Positions 10,301-21,800 of a stretch of 64,000 bases of DNA are shown here, piece by piece. The position numbers and the translations under genes are program-made. Within the stretch, counting starts at the first letter, position 1, and each line of letters starts with the position of its first letter. Source of the DNA: Kitasatospora mediocidica KCTC 9733 (lineage in GTDB: Bacteria > Actinomycetota > Actinomycetes > Streptomycetales > Streptomycetaceae); contig NZ_JQLN01000004.1 in NCBI RefSeq assembly GCF_000744225.1, forward strand, positions 434,001 to 498,000, given 5' to 3'. Under the pieces are notes generated by a model. The model did no database searches, was not told the origin of the DNA, and saw nothing but the letters and a program-made list of their open reading frames with translations.

Positions 10301-12801
10301 AACCCGACGCCCTCCACCACGTCCTGAACCAGCGCCGTCAACACTCCATCCGGGCCGAGCTCCAGGAACGTCGTCACCCCCTCGGCCGCCAACGCCCGCA
10401 CACCGTCCGCGAAACGCACCTCCTCACGAACATGACGCACCCAGTGCGAGGGCGACGTCAGATCCGCCTCACCGGGAAGGTTGGACACCACCGGGATCCG
10501 CGGCTCCTCATACACCAGACCCGCCGCCACCTCCCCGAACTCCTCCAACATCCCGTCCATCAACGACGAATGAAAGGCATGACTGACCGTCAGCCGCTTG
10601 ACCCGACTGCCCTGTTCAGCCAGCCGCTGCGCCAACTTCTCCACCACCGAAGCAACACCGGAGAGCACCACCGCACGCGGACCATTCACCGCCGCGATGT
10701 CCACGCCCTCCACCAGCAGCGGCCGGACCTCCTCCTCCGACGCCTCCACCGCCACCATCGCCCCACCCGACGGCAGTTGCTGCATCAACCGCCCACGCGC
10801 GGCCACCAAGCGGGCGGCATCCGCCAACGACCAGACACCCGCCACATGCGCGGCCGCCAACTCACCGATCGAATGACCCGCCACAAAATCCGGCCGAACA
10901 CCCCAGGAGTCGAGCAGCCGGAACAGCGCCACCTCCACCGCGAACAAGGCCGGCTGAGCGAACTCGGTGCGATCCAGCAACTCCTTGTCCGCCAGCACCT
11001 GCGCCAACGGACGCGACAGATGGGGGTCCAGCTCCGCACACACCGCGTCAAACGCCGCCGCGAACACCGGGAACCGGCCGTACAGTTCCAGCCCCATACC
11101 GACCCGCTGCGACCCCTGACCCGTGAACAACACCGCCAACCGACCACCCACCACACCGCCGCCGCCCGACACCGCCCGCAGAGCAGCCACCGCCTCGGAC
11201 ACATCCGAAGCCGCCACCACAGCCCGCCGGTCAAACGCCGTACGCGTCAAAGCCAACGAGTACGCCACATCCGCCAACGCCGGCGCATGCTCCCGGTCCA
11301 GGGCGTCGGCCAACCGCTGCGCCTGCCCCCGCAACGCCTCCGGCGACTTCGCCGACAACACCAACGGCAGCACCCCACCCGGCTCAACCCGGGCAGCAGG
11401 CTCCGCAACGGCAGGCGCCTCCTCCACAATCACATGCGCATTCGTCCCACTCACCCCGAACGACGACACGCCCGCCCGACGCACCCGCCCCTCCCGCACA
11501 GGCCAGGCCCGAGCCTGCGTCAACAGCTCCACCGCGCCCGCCGACCAGTCCACCTTCGGCGACGGCTCATCCACATGCAGCGTCCGCGGCAACTCCTCGT
11601 GTTGGAGCGCCATCACCATCTTGATCACACCCGCCACACCAGCCGCCGCCTGCGCATGACCGATGTTCGACTTCAACGACCCGAGCCACAACGGCTCACC
11701 CCCGGCCCGCTCCTGGCCATACGTCGCCAGCAGCGCCTGCGCCTCGATCGGGTCACCCAACGTCGTACCGGTGCCATGCGCCTCCACCGCATCCACATCC
11801 GCCGCCGACAACCCACCAGAAGCCAACGCCGCCCGAATCACCCGCTGCTGCGACGGCCCGTTCGGAGCCGTCAGACCATTCGACGCACCATCCTGGTTCA
11901 CCGCCGAACCCCGCACCACCGCCAACACCGGATGCCCCAACCGCTGAGCATCCGACAACCGCTCCACCAGCAACACACCCACACCCTCGGCCCACGCCGT
12001 ACCATCCGCCGCACCCGCGAACGCCTTGATCCGACCATCCACCGCCAACCCACGCTGACGCGAGAACTCCACGAACGTGTCGGCCGTGGCCATCACCGCC
12101 ACACCACCCGCCAGCGCCATCGAGCACTCACCACTGCGCAACGCCTGCACCGCCAGGTGCAACGCCACCAACGACGACGAACAGGCGGTCTCGACAGTGA
12201 CCGCCGGGCCCTCCAGGCCCAGCGTGTAGGAGACCCGACCGGAGGTGGCGCTGCCCGAGTTGCCGATCCCGACCATGCCCTCGACGGCCGCCGGGATCCG
12301 TGAGCCGACGGGGGCGTAGTCGTGGTGCATGACGCCGGCGAAGATCCCGATGGAACTACCCCGCAGCGAGGCCGGATCGATCCCGGCCCGCTCGAAGACC
12401 TCCCAGGACGTCTCCAGCAGCAACCGCTGCTGCGGGTTCATCGCCAGCGCCTCGCGCGGCGAGATCCCGAAGAACGCCGCGTCGAACTCCGCAGCCTCGT
12501 GCAGGAACCCGCCGTGCCGCGCATACGACGTCCCCGGGTGATCCGGGTCCGGATCGTACAGACCCTCCAGATCCCAGCCCCGATCCACCGGGAACGGCGA
12601 GATCGCGTCAACTCCCTGATCCACCAACCGCCACAGCTCATCCGGCGACGACACCCCACCCGGCAGCCGGCACCCCATCGCCACAATCGCGATCGGCTCG
12701 GACTTCTCCGCTTCCACATCGCGCAGCTGCTTGTTGGCTCGGCGCAGGTCGGCGACCACGAGCTTCAGGTAGTCGCGCAGCTTTTCGTCGTTACTGGTCA
12801 T
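7363..12801 (-). CDS. Type I PKS, module 3 (KS-AT-DH-KR-ACP)
   Basis: A 1,812-residue single-module PKS. Order and rough positions are: N-terminal docking coil (1-33), KS (37-457; DTACSSS is replaced by ETACSSS, active Cys kept), AT (555-750; GHSIGE, malonyl-type HAFH), DH (895-1125; [10 protein letters not shown] and [10 protein letters not shown] intact), KR (1365-1545; [12 protein letters not shown] motif of B-type ketoreductases, [10 protein letters not shown]), ACP (1660-1720; GFDSLTG) and an acidic C-terminal docking tail. It should extend by malonyl, reduce and dehydrate, leaving a double bond. Large parts of its DNA are almost identical to parts of modules 1 and 2 (see the repeat entries). 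A GAGGTG site precedes the ATG, 53 bases after the upstream PKS stop, so it is cotranscribed. Confidence 0.96.
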   Translation of the reverse strand: MTSNDEKLRDYLKLVVADLRRANKQLRDVEAEKSEPIAIVAMGCRLPGGVSSPDELWRLVDQGVDAISPFPVDRGWDLEGLYDPDPDHPGTSYARHGGFLHEAAEFDAAFFGISPREALAMNPQQRLLLETSWEVFERAGIDPASLRGSSIGIFAGVMHHDYAPVGSRIPAAVEGMVGIGNSGSATSGRVSYTLGLEGPAVTVETACSSSLVALHLAVQALRSGECSMALAGGVAVMATADTFVEFSRQRGLAVDGRIKAFAGAADGTAWAEGVGVLLVERLSDAQRLGHPVLAVVRGSAVNQDGASNGLTAPNGPSQQRVIRAALASGGLSAADVDAVEAHGTGTTLGDPIEAQALLATYGQERAGGEPLWLGSLKSNIGHAQAAAGVAGVIKMVMALQHEELPRTLHVDEPSPKVDWSAGAVELLTQARAWPVREGRVRRAGVSSFGVSGTNAHVIVEEAPAVAEPAARVEPGGVLPLVLSAKSPEALRGQAQRLADALDREHAPALADVAYSLALTRTAFDRRAVVAASDVSEAVAALRAVSGGGGVVGGRLAVLFTGQGSQRVGMGLELYGRFPVFAAAFDAVCAELDPHLSRPLAQVLADKELLDRTEFAQPALFAVEVALFRLLDSWGVRPDFVAGHSIGELAAAHVAGVWSLADAARLVAARGRLMQQLPSGGAMVAVEASEEEVRPLLVEGVDIAAVNGPRAVVLSGVASVVEKLAQRLAEQGSRVKRLTVSHAFHSSLMDGMLEEFGEVAAGLVYEEPRIPVVSNLPGEADLTSPSHWVRHVREEVRFADGVRALAAEGVTTFLELGPDGVLTALVQDVVEGVGFVAALRRGRPEGVAVLSAVGEVWARGVAVDWSSLVAGGRRVELPTYAFQRERFWLAGSPVSGDAGSLGLMGVDHPLLGALTLLPESGGVLGAGVWSLDAQPWLADHVVAGTVVVPGAALVELVVRAGDEAGAGVVEELVIEAPLVLAERGGVRVQVVVGGADDSGRRPVSVHSLAQGAEAGSPWTRHVSGFLVERAQPAGFDLSVWPPEGAQEVDLSDFYDRRALAGLEYGPVFQGVRAAWRRGGEVFAEVALPDGQQPELFGLHPALLDAALQSTSLLVAGEGVKLPFSFGDLALHAVGADALRVCAVAAGPDTLSLQIADGSGAPVATVGSMVLRTLPDDALSANRSPLRDSLFRVEWTALALPDSTAALSSVVLGIDHPDIAAVAEAVRGGGAAPDVVIADLTEVGDGSPAELAFHRTTRALELLQEWSTAAELDGTARLVLLTRCATGAGADPASAAVWGLVRSAQSENPDAFVLIDLGEDDEPSAQQLRTAVGFGEPQLALRSGVWSVPRLVRAGVGVGVGDGLAGLDPVGTVLVTGGTGMLGGLVARHLVERYGVRELVLASRRGPGAAGASELVAELAGLGARASVVACDAGDREALAGLLAGVSVEHPLTAVVHTAGVLDDGVIASLDGERLAGVFRPKVDAAWNLHELTRDHGLAAFVLYSSIAGTVGTPGQGNYAAANAFLDGLAEHRRGLGLPATSLAWGLWGTDSEMTDSLAEADRERVARSGMLALDAPEGMALFDAALASADPALVPAKLDLAELRRQAGQAAVAPLLRGLVGQVRRVARPGTPSGESLSTRLLALPVAERTRLLVDLVSEQAATALGLAGAAGVEPDQAFKDLGFDSLTGVELRNRLAALTGVRLPATLVFDHPTPQALAGRLLSELFPQAVSADRLSAEHERGLRRALATAPLQRLGELGVLEALLALAAEMEAVAGPIDELATDDTDETDLIVAMDLEGLVARAFDSAGTGN
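8171..8806 (-). repeat. KR block of module 3, near-identical to module 2
   Basis: By eye this KR-coding stretch matches 13651-14286 at a constant offset of 5,480 bases with no indels and only a few substitutions over about 636 bases. The match ends abruptly where the linker upstream of KR becomes unrelated (8807 against 14287). Both copies use many TTG, GTG and GGT codons on the coding strand. Confidence 0.9.
9494..10303 (-). repeat. DH block of module 3, near-identical to module 1
   Basis: About 810 bases covering DH and the AT-DH linker match 21118-21927 at a constant offset of 11,624 bases with a handful of substitutions. The match stops inside the post-AT linker near 10304. A further weaker match continues on the KR side (about 9199-9440 against 20812-21058). 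Confidence 0.88.
10354..11195 (-). repeat. AT block of module 3, near-identical to module 2
   Basis: About 840 bases of AT coding DNA match 15861-16702 at a constant offset of 5,507 bases, with only isolated substitutions seen (for example near 10756 and 11053). Divergence begins sharply in the KS-AT linker at about 11196. The AT of module 1 (about 21960-22800) is also close but visibly more divergent. Confidence 0.9.
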
Positions 12802-12854
12802 GGCACCTCGGTCCCTTCGAGTTCAGTAGTTGTTCCGCCGACGGGTACGGGCGG

Positions 12855-15800
12855 TCAGGCCAGCCCGAGTTCGTTCTCGATCAGGTCGAAGATCTCGTCG
12901 TCCGTCGCCGTGCCGAGGTCGAGTTCGAGTTCGTCCCCGTCCGCCGCAATGCCCCGCAGTGCCTCCAGCTGAGTGCTCAACGCCTGGAGGCGCTGTGCCA
13001 GTTGGTCCCGAACGCCGGGCTCCGGCGCTGCCGCGGCCAACGCCCGCTCCAGCCGGGACAGCTCCTCAAGTGCCGAGAGCGGCTGGGCCGGGTTGGCGGC
13101 CGCCAACTGCTCCTGGAGCGTCTGCACCAGAGCGGCCGGGTTGGGGTAGTCGAAGACCAGGGTGGCGGGCAGTCGTGCGCCGGTCGCCTCGGTGAGGCGG
13201 TTGCGCAGCTCGACGGCGGTCAGCGAGTCGAAGCCGGAGTCCTTGAACGACTGCGTGGCGTCGATCCGGTGGGCGCCACCGGCGCCGAGAACGGTGGCCA
13301 CCTCGCCGAGCACCAGGTCCAACAGGTGCTGCCCGGTCTCCTCGGCCGACAGGCCGACGAGACGCTGGGCCAGCGACTGCTCGCCGCCGTGGCCGGCTGC
13401 GGGGGCCGCTCGGCGTGCCGGGCGCACCAGGCCGCGCAGGATCGCCGGCACCGACGAGAGCCCGCCCTGGCGTCGCAGTTCGGCGAGGTCCAGCTTGGCC
13501 GGGACCAACGCGGGCTCGGCCGAGGCCAGTGCCGCGTCGAAGAGCGCCATACCCTCGTCGGCCGGCAGTCCGAGCACACCCCCGCGCTTTCCGCGCTGGA
13601 TGTCGGCCTCGTCGAGGTGACCGGTCATCCCGCTCGCCTCGGCCCACAGGCCCCAGGCCAGCGAGGTCGCCGGCAGCCCCAGACCCCGCCGGTGCTCGGC
13701 CAGACCGTCCAGGAATGCGTTCGCCGCAGCGTAGTTGCCCTGCCCCGGCGTGCCGACCGTACCCGCGATCGACGAGTAGAGCACAAACGCCGCCAGGCCG
13801 TGGTCACGCGTCAACTCGTGCAGATTCCACGCCGCATCCACCTTCGGCCGAAACACCCCCGCCAACCGCTCCCCGTCCAACGACGCGATCACCCCGTCGT
13901 CCAACACACCCGCCGTATGCACCACCGCAGTCAACGGATGCTCAACCGACACCCCCGCCAACAACCCCGCCAACGCCTCACGATCCCCCGCATCACACGC
14001 CACCACCGACGCCCGCGCACCCAACCCCGCAAGCTCCGCCACCAACTCCGACGCCCCCGCCGCACCCGGACCACGCCGACTCGCCAACACCAACTCCCGC
14101 ACCCCATACCGCTCCACCAGATGCCGAGCCACCAACCCACCCAACATCCCCGTACCACCAGTCACCAACACCGTCCCCACCGGATCCAACCCAGCCAAGC
14201 CATCACCAACCCCAACCCCAACCCCAGCCCGCACCAGACGAGGCACCGACCACACACCCGAACGCAACGCCAACTGCGGCTCACCGGAACCAATCACAGT
14301 TTCCAGAACCGCCTCTGACAGATGGTCATCGATGTCCACCAGGGTGATTCGATCCGGATGCTCGGCCTGGGCCGAGCGGACCAGGCCCCAGACCGCGGTG
14401 GCAGCCGGGTCGGTGGCGCCGATCACCGCGCCCCGGGTCGCGACCACCAGGCGCGAGTCTTCGAGTACGTCGGCGGCGGTCCATGCCTGGAGCAGGGCCA
14501 GGGTGCGGGCGGCGAGCTGATGGGCCCGCTGCGCGCCGGCCGCGCTGGGCTGCGCCGTCACCTCGAAGGTGAGCAGCTCGGGAGCCGGCGTACCGGCCTC
14601 GACGGCGGCGACCAGGGAGTGCACCGAGGCCGCGTCGGTCACCGGCGCGACAGCCGTGTGGTCCAGCGTCGAACGCGACTCGGGCTGCGGCACGGCGGTC
14701 CAGTCGAGCCGGTAGAGCGAGTCCTGCGTCGGAGCGGTCGCAGCCGCGAGCTGTCCGACCGGCACCGCCCTCATCACCAGTGCGCCGACCGTGGCCACTG
14801 CGGCGCCGGCCTGGTCCGCCAGACTCAGCCCGATCCCATCCGCGCCCTCACGTGTCGCCCGCACGCGCAGACCGGACGCACCGGCGGCGTACAGCGCCAC
14901 GCTGTTCCACGCGAACGGGAGCCGCACCATGCCCGGCTCGGCCGGGTCAGCCGGGTCAGCCGCGTCGCCGGCGAGCAGACTGCTGGACTGAAGGGCGGCG
15001 TCGAGGAGGGCGGGGTGCAGGCCGAACAGCTCGGGCTGCTGACCGTCCGGCAGAGCAACCTCCGCAAAGACCTCCTCGCCACGCCTCCAGACCGCACGCA
15101 CGCCTTGGAACACCGGCCCGTACTCGTAGCCGGCGTCGAGCTGGCGGTCGTAGAAGTCGGACAGGTCGACCTTCTGCGCGCCCTCGGGCGGCCAGACGGT
15201 GAAGTCGAAGCCGGCCGGCTGCGCCTGCTCCACCAGGAAGCCGCTCACATGCCGCGTCCACGGCGAACCCGCCTCGGCGCCCTGGGCCAGCGAATGGACG
15301 GACACCGGACGACGACCGGCGTCGTCCGCACCGCCGACCACCACCTGCACCCGCACACCACCACGCTCCGCCAGCACCAACGGCGCCTCGATCACGAGCT
15401 CCTCGACCACACCCGCACCGGCCTCATCACCCGCACGCACCACCAACTCCACCAACGCCGCACCCGGCACCACCACCGTGCCCGCCACCACGTGATCCGC
15501 CAACCACGGCTGCGACCCCAGCGACCACAGACCGGAACCGAGCACCCCACCCGACTCGGGCAGCAGCGTCAGCGCACCCAGCAGCGGGTGCCCCCCAGCG
15601 GCCAGACCGAGTGAGGCCACATCCCCGGCCGGAGCCACGGTCTTCGGCCAATACCACTCGCGTTGGAAGGCGTACGTCGGAAGCTCCACCCGACGACCGC
15701 CCACCACCAACGACGACCAGTCCACCGCCACACCCCGCGCCCACACCTCACCCACCGCCGACAGCACCGCCGACTCCTCCGGACGGCCACGACGCAACGC

Positions 15801-18800
15801 CGCCACAGACCCGACGCCCTCCACCACATCCTGAACCAAGGCCGTCAACACACCATCCGGGCCGAGCTCCAGGAACGTCGTCACCCCCTCGGCCGCCAAC
15901 GCCCGCACACCGTCCGCGAAACGCACCTCCTCACGAACATGACGCACCCAGTGCGAGGGCGACGTCAGATCCGCCTCACCGGGAAGGTTGGACACCACCG
16001 GGATCCGCGGCTCCTCATACACCAGACCCGCCGCCACCTCCCCGAACTCCTCCAACATCCCGTCCATCAACGACGAATGAAAGGCATGACTGACCGTCAG
16101 CCGCTTGACCCGACTGCCCTGTTCAGCCAGCCGCTGCGCCAACTTCTCCACCACCGAAGCAACACCGGAGAGCACCACCGCACGCGGACCATTCACCGCC
16201 GCGATGTCCACGCCCTCCACCAGCAGCGGCCGGACCTCCTCCTCCGACGCCTCCACCGCCACCATCGTCCCACCCGACGGCAGTTGCTGCATCAACCGCC
16301 CACGCGCGGCCACCAAGCGGGCGGCATCCGCCAACGACCAGACACCCGCCACATGCGCGGCCGCCAACTCACCGATCGAATGACCCGCCACAAAATCCGG
16401 CCGAACACCCCAGGAGTCGAGCAGCCGGAACAGCGCCACCTCCACCGCGAACAAGGCCGGCTGAGCGAACTCGGTGCGATCCAGCAACTCCTTGTCCGCC
16501 AGCACCTGCGCCAACGGACGCGACAGATGGGGGTCCAGCTCCGCACACACCGCGTCAAACGCAGCGGCGAACACCGGGAACCGGCCGTACAGTTCCAGCC
16601 CCATACCGACCCGCTGCGACCCCTGACCCGTGAACAACACCGCCAACCGACCACCCACCACACCGCCGCCGCCCGACACCGCCCGCAGAGCAGCCACCGC
16701 CTCCTCACGGTCCCCCGCGACGACCACCGCACGACGCTCCAACCGCGCCCGCGACGCCACCAGCGAATGCGCCACATCCACCAACGCCGGCGCATCCTCC
16801 CGGTCCAGGGCGTCGGCCAACCGATCCGCCTGCCCCCGCAACGCCTCCGGCGACTTCGCCGACAACACCAACGGCAGCACCCCACCCGGCTCAACCCGGG
16901 CAGCAGGCTCCGCAACGGCAGGCGCCTCCTCCACAATCACATGCGCGTTCGTCCCACTCACCCCGAACGACGACACGCCCGCCCGACGCACCCGACCCTC
17001 CCGCACAGGCCAGGCCCGCGCCTGCGTCAACAGCTCCACCGCGCCCGCCGACCAGTCCACCTTCGGCGACGGCTCATCCACATGCAGCGTCCGCGGCAAC
17101 TCCTCGTGTTGGAGCGCCATCACCATCTTGATCACACTAGCGACGCCGGCCGCGCCCTGGGCATGGCCGATGTTCGACTTAACCGAGCCGAGCCACAACG
17201 GCTCACCCCCGGCCCGCTCCTGGCCATAGGTCGCCAGCAGCGCCTGCGCCTCGATCGGGTCACCCAGCGTCGTACCGGTGCCGTGCGCCTCCACCGCGTC
17301 CACATCCGCCGCCGACAACCCACCGGAAGCCAACGCCGCCCGGATCACCCGCTGCTGCGAGGGTCCGTTCGGAGCCGTCAGACCATTCGACGCACCATCC
17401 TGATTCACCGCCGAACCCCGCACCACCGCCAACACCGGATGCCCCAACCGCTGAGCATCCGACAACCGCTCCACCAGCAGCACACCCACACCCTCAGCCC
17501 ACGCCGTACCATCCGCCGCAGCGGCGAAAGCCTTGACCCGGCCGTCCACCGCCAACCCACGCTGACGCGAGAACTCCACGAACGTGTCGGCCGTGGCCAT
17601 CACCATGACGCCGCCGGCCAGGGCCATCGAGCACTCACCACTGCGCAGCGCCTGCGCCGCCAGGTGCAGCGCCACCAGCGAGGACGAACAGGCCGTGTCC
17701 ACGCTGATCGACGGGCCCTCCAGGCCCAGCGCGTAGGAGACCCGACCGGAGGCCACACTTCCGGCGGTGCCGGTGAGCCGCAGTCCTTCGAGCTCCGCCG
17801 GTGCCTGCTGAAGGCGCACGGTGTAGTCGTGGCTGATCAGGCCGGTGAAGACACCGATGTCACTGCCGCGTACCGAGCTGGGGTCGATCCCGGCCCGTTC
17901 GAAGGTCTCCCAGGACGTCTCCAGCAGCAGCCGCTGCTGCGGGTCCATCGCCATCGCCTCACGCGGCGAGATCCCGAAGAACGCCGCGTCGAACTCTCCC
18001 GCGTCGTGCAGGAAGGCGCCCTTGTCGACGTAGGTCTTGCCGAGCCGGTCCGGGTCGGGGTCGAAGAGCCCCTCCAGGTCCCAGCCACGGTTGACCGGGA
18101 AGCCGGAGACCACCTCGCCGCCGTCGGCGACCAGCCGCCACAGGTCCTCGGCGCTGTCCACGCCACCGGGGAACCGGCAGGCCATCGCGACGATGGCGAT
18201 CGGGTCGTCGGTACCGGCCTCGCCGGCCTGGTCCCGGATCGGCGCCGTGGCCGGAGCAGGCGTGGCGGCGAGTTCTCCGAGCAGCTCGGTCCGCAGGTGC
18301 CCGGCCAGGGCCAGCGGCGTCGGGTAGTCGAAGACCACGGTCGCCGAGAGTCGCAGACCGGTGAGCGCTCCCAGCCGGTTGCGCAACTCGACCGAGGTCA
18401 GCGAGTCGAAGCCGGCCTCCTTGAAGGCCTTCTCCGCCTCGATCATGCCGGGGACGGCGTGGCCGAGCACGGTGGCAGCATTGGCGAGCACCAAGTCCCG
18501 CAGCAGCCGGGTCTGTTCCTCGGGGGACCGGGCAGCAAGCTCCTGCACCAGCGAACCACCGGACCGGTCAGCCGACTTGGCAGCCTGCCGGGTGGCCCGC
18601 ACCAAGCCCCGCAGGATCGCCGGTACGCGTTCGCCGGCCGAGCGGGCCCGCAGCCCGGCGAGGTCGAGCCTGGCCGGCACCAGGACCGGGACGGCGGCGT
18701 TCAGCCCCTCGTCCAACAGCGCCATGCCGGTCTCGGCCGTCAGGCCCAGCATGCCGTCGCGCTTGTTGCGCTGCAGCGCCGCGGTGTCGAGCTCGGCGGT

Positions 18801-21800
18801 CATCGCGCTGGTCTCGGCCCAGAAGCCCCAGGCCAGTGAGACGGCGGGTAGGCCGGCCGAACGGCGCTGGTCCGCCAGGGCGTCCAGGAATCCGTTGGCC
18901 GCCGCGTAGTTGGCCTGTCCCGGGTTGCCGAAGACACCTGCGGCGGAGGAGAAGAGGACGAACGCGGCCAGGTCTTCGTCGCGGGTCAGCTCGTGCAGGT
19001 TCAGCGCGGCGTCGACCTTGGGCCGCAGCACCCGGTCGAAGCGGTCCGGGGTCAGCGCGGAGACCACGCCGTCGTCCAGCACACCGGCGGTGTGCACCAC
19101 GGCGGTCAGCGGGTGCTCGGCGGGGATCGCGGCCAGCACCGCCGCCAGCGCCTCACGGTCGGCGGTGTCACAGGCCGTCAGGGTGACCCGAGCGCCGAGC
19201 CCGGTCAGTTCGGCCGCCAGTTCGGCGGCGCCCTCCGCGGCCGGTCCGCGGCGGCTGGTCAGCACCACGTTCCTGACCCCGTGCTCGGTCACCAGGTGCC
19301 GGGCGACCAGGCTGCCCAGCGTGCCGAGGCCGCTGACCAGGGCGGTGCCCTCGCGGTCCGGCTCGTGCGGCACGGTCAGCACCACCTTGCCGATGTGCCG
19401 GGCCTGGCTGAGGTGGCGGAACGCCTCCGGGGCCCGGCGGACGTCCCAGCTGACCAGTGGCAGCGGCGCCAGCGCGCCGCTCTCGAAGAGACCGACCAGC
19501 TCGGTGAGGATCTCCTGGACCCGGTCCGGCCCCGCCTCGACCAGGTCGAACGCCTGGTAGGCGACACCGGGGTGGCCGACTGCCACCTCCTCGGGCACCC
19601 GGATGTCGGTCTTGCCCATCTCCAGGAACCGGCCACCGCGCGGCAGCAGGTCGAGCGAAGCGTCGACGAACTCGCCGGCCAGGGCGTCCAGCACGACGTC
19701 CACGCCGCGTCCCTCGGTGGCGGCCAGGAACTTCTCCCGGAACTCCAGGGTCCGCGAGTTGCCCAGGTGGGCGTCGTCCAGACCACCCGCGCGCAACGCC
19801 GCCCACTTGCCGAGCCCGGCGGTACCGAAGACCTCGGCGCCGAAGTGCCGTGCCAGTTGGACGGCTGCCATGCCGACACCGCCGGCGGCGGCATGGATCA
19901 GCACGGACTCGCCCGCGCTCAGCCCGGCGCGGTCCTTCAGGCCGTAGTAGGCCGTGACGAAGACGATCGGGGCCGACGCGGCCTGCGCAAAGGACCAACC
20001 GCGCGGCATCCGCACCAGATTGCGGTGGTCGGCCAGCGCCTGCGGTCCGAAACCGTCGCGCAGCAGGCCCATCACCCGGTCGCCGGGGGCGAGTCGGGTG
20101 ACACCCGGCCCGACCTCCAGGACCACGCCCGCACCCTCGCCGCCGAAGCTGGCCTCGCCGGGGTACATGCCGAGGGCGATCAGCACGTCACGGAAGTTCA
20201 AGCCGGCCGCGCGGACGGCAAGGCGCACCTGGCCCTCGCCGAGCGGTTCCAGCACCTCCGGGCTGGGCAGCAGGGCAAGGTTCTCCAGTGTGCCGCGCTC
20301 GGTGACGTCCAGGTGCCAGGCAGGGGTCGCGGGGACGGCGAGCTGCTCGATCCCCTCGGCCCGGCCAAGCCTGGGTGCGAAGGCCCGGCCGGAGCGCAGC
20401 GCCAGCTGCGGTTCGTCCAGTCCAACTGCCGTTTGCAGCACGCTCTCTGACAGATCGTCGTCACTGTCCACGAGGATGATCCGGTCCGGGTTCTCGGACT
20501 GGGCCGAGCGGACCAGGCCCCACACCGCGGCGGCGGCCGGGTCGGTCACTTCCCCGGCGGACTGCACCGCCATCGCACCTCGGGTGGCGATCAGCAGCCG
20601 GGATTCGGCCAGCACCGGTTCGGCGGCCCAGGCCTGGAGCAGGTCAAGGACCGCGACGGTCGTCTCCCGCACCCGCTGCGCGCCCTGAGCATCGGCGGTG
20701 ACCTCGAAGCCGAGCACCTCCGGCGCCGGTGCGCCTGCGGCGACCGCAGCGGTGAGCGCGGTGATGTCCAAGTAGTCGATGCCGAGCACCGCCGTGGAGA
20801 GCGGGGCCGTGCTGTCGGGCTGGGCGAGCGCGGTCCACTCGACGCGGAACAGCGAGTCGCGCAGTGGCGAGCGGTTCGCGCTGAGCGCGTCGTCGGGCAG
20901 CGTGCGCAGCACCATCGAACCCACCGTGGCCACCGGGGCCCCGCTGCCGTCGGCGATCTGCAGCGACAGCGTGTCAGCGCCGGCCGCCACCGCACGCACC
21001 CGCAGGGCATCGGCACCCACCGCGTGCAGCGCCAGATCACCGAAGGAGAAGGGGAGTTGGGTGAGCCCCTCAGTCGACTGAAGCTCCGGTGCGAACATCC
21101 CGGCCTGGAGAGCGGAGTCGAGGAGGGCGGGGTGCAGACCGAACAGCTCGGGCTGCTGACCGTCCGGCAGAGCAACCTCCGCAAAGACCTCCCCGCCACG
21201 CCTCCACGCAGCACGCACGCCCTGGAACACCGGCCCGTACCCCAGACCAGCCAACGCACGACGGTCATAGAAGTCGGACAGGTCGACCTCCTGCGCGCCC
21301 TCGGGCGGCCAGACGCTCAGGTCGAAGCCGGCCGGCTGCGCCCGCTCCACCAGGAAGCCGCTCACATGCCGCGTCCACGGCGAACCCGCCTCGGCACCCT
21401 GGGCCAGCGAATGGACGGACACCGGACGACGACCGGAGTCGTCCGCACCGCCGACCACCACCTGCACCCGCACACCACCACGCTCCGCCAGCACCAACGG
21501 CGCCTCGATCACCAACTCCTCGACCACACCCGCACCGGCCTCATCACCCGCACGCACCACCAACTCCACCAACGCCGCACCCGGCACCACCACCGTGCCC
21601 GCCACCACGTGATCCGCCAACCACGGCTGCGCGTCCAACGACCACACACCCGCACCCAGCACACCACCCGACTCCGGCAGCAACGTCAACGCACCCAGCA
21701 ACGGATGATCCACACCCATCAGCCCCAGCGAACCGGCATCACCCGAAACCGGCGAACCCGCCAACCAGAACCGCTCACGCTGGAACGCATACGTCGGAAG

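Noticed and set aside
7135..12303. A 1,700-codon open frame on the + strand opposite PKS module 3
   Set aside because: It is antisense to a clear PKS gene; its product is His/Arg/Pro-rich low-complexity sequence from the third-position bias of the real gene.
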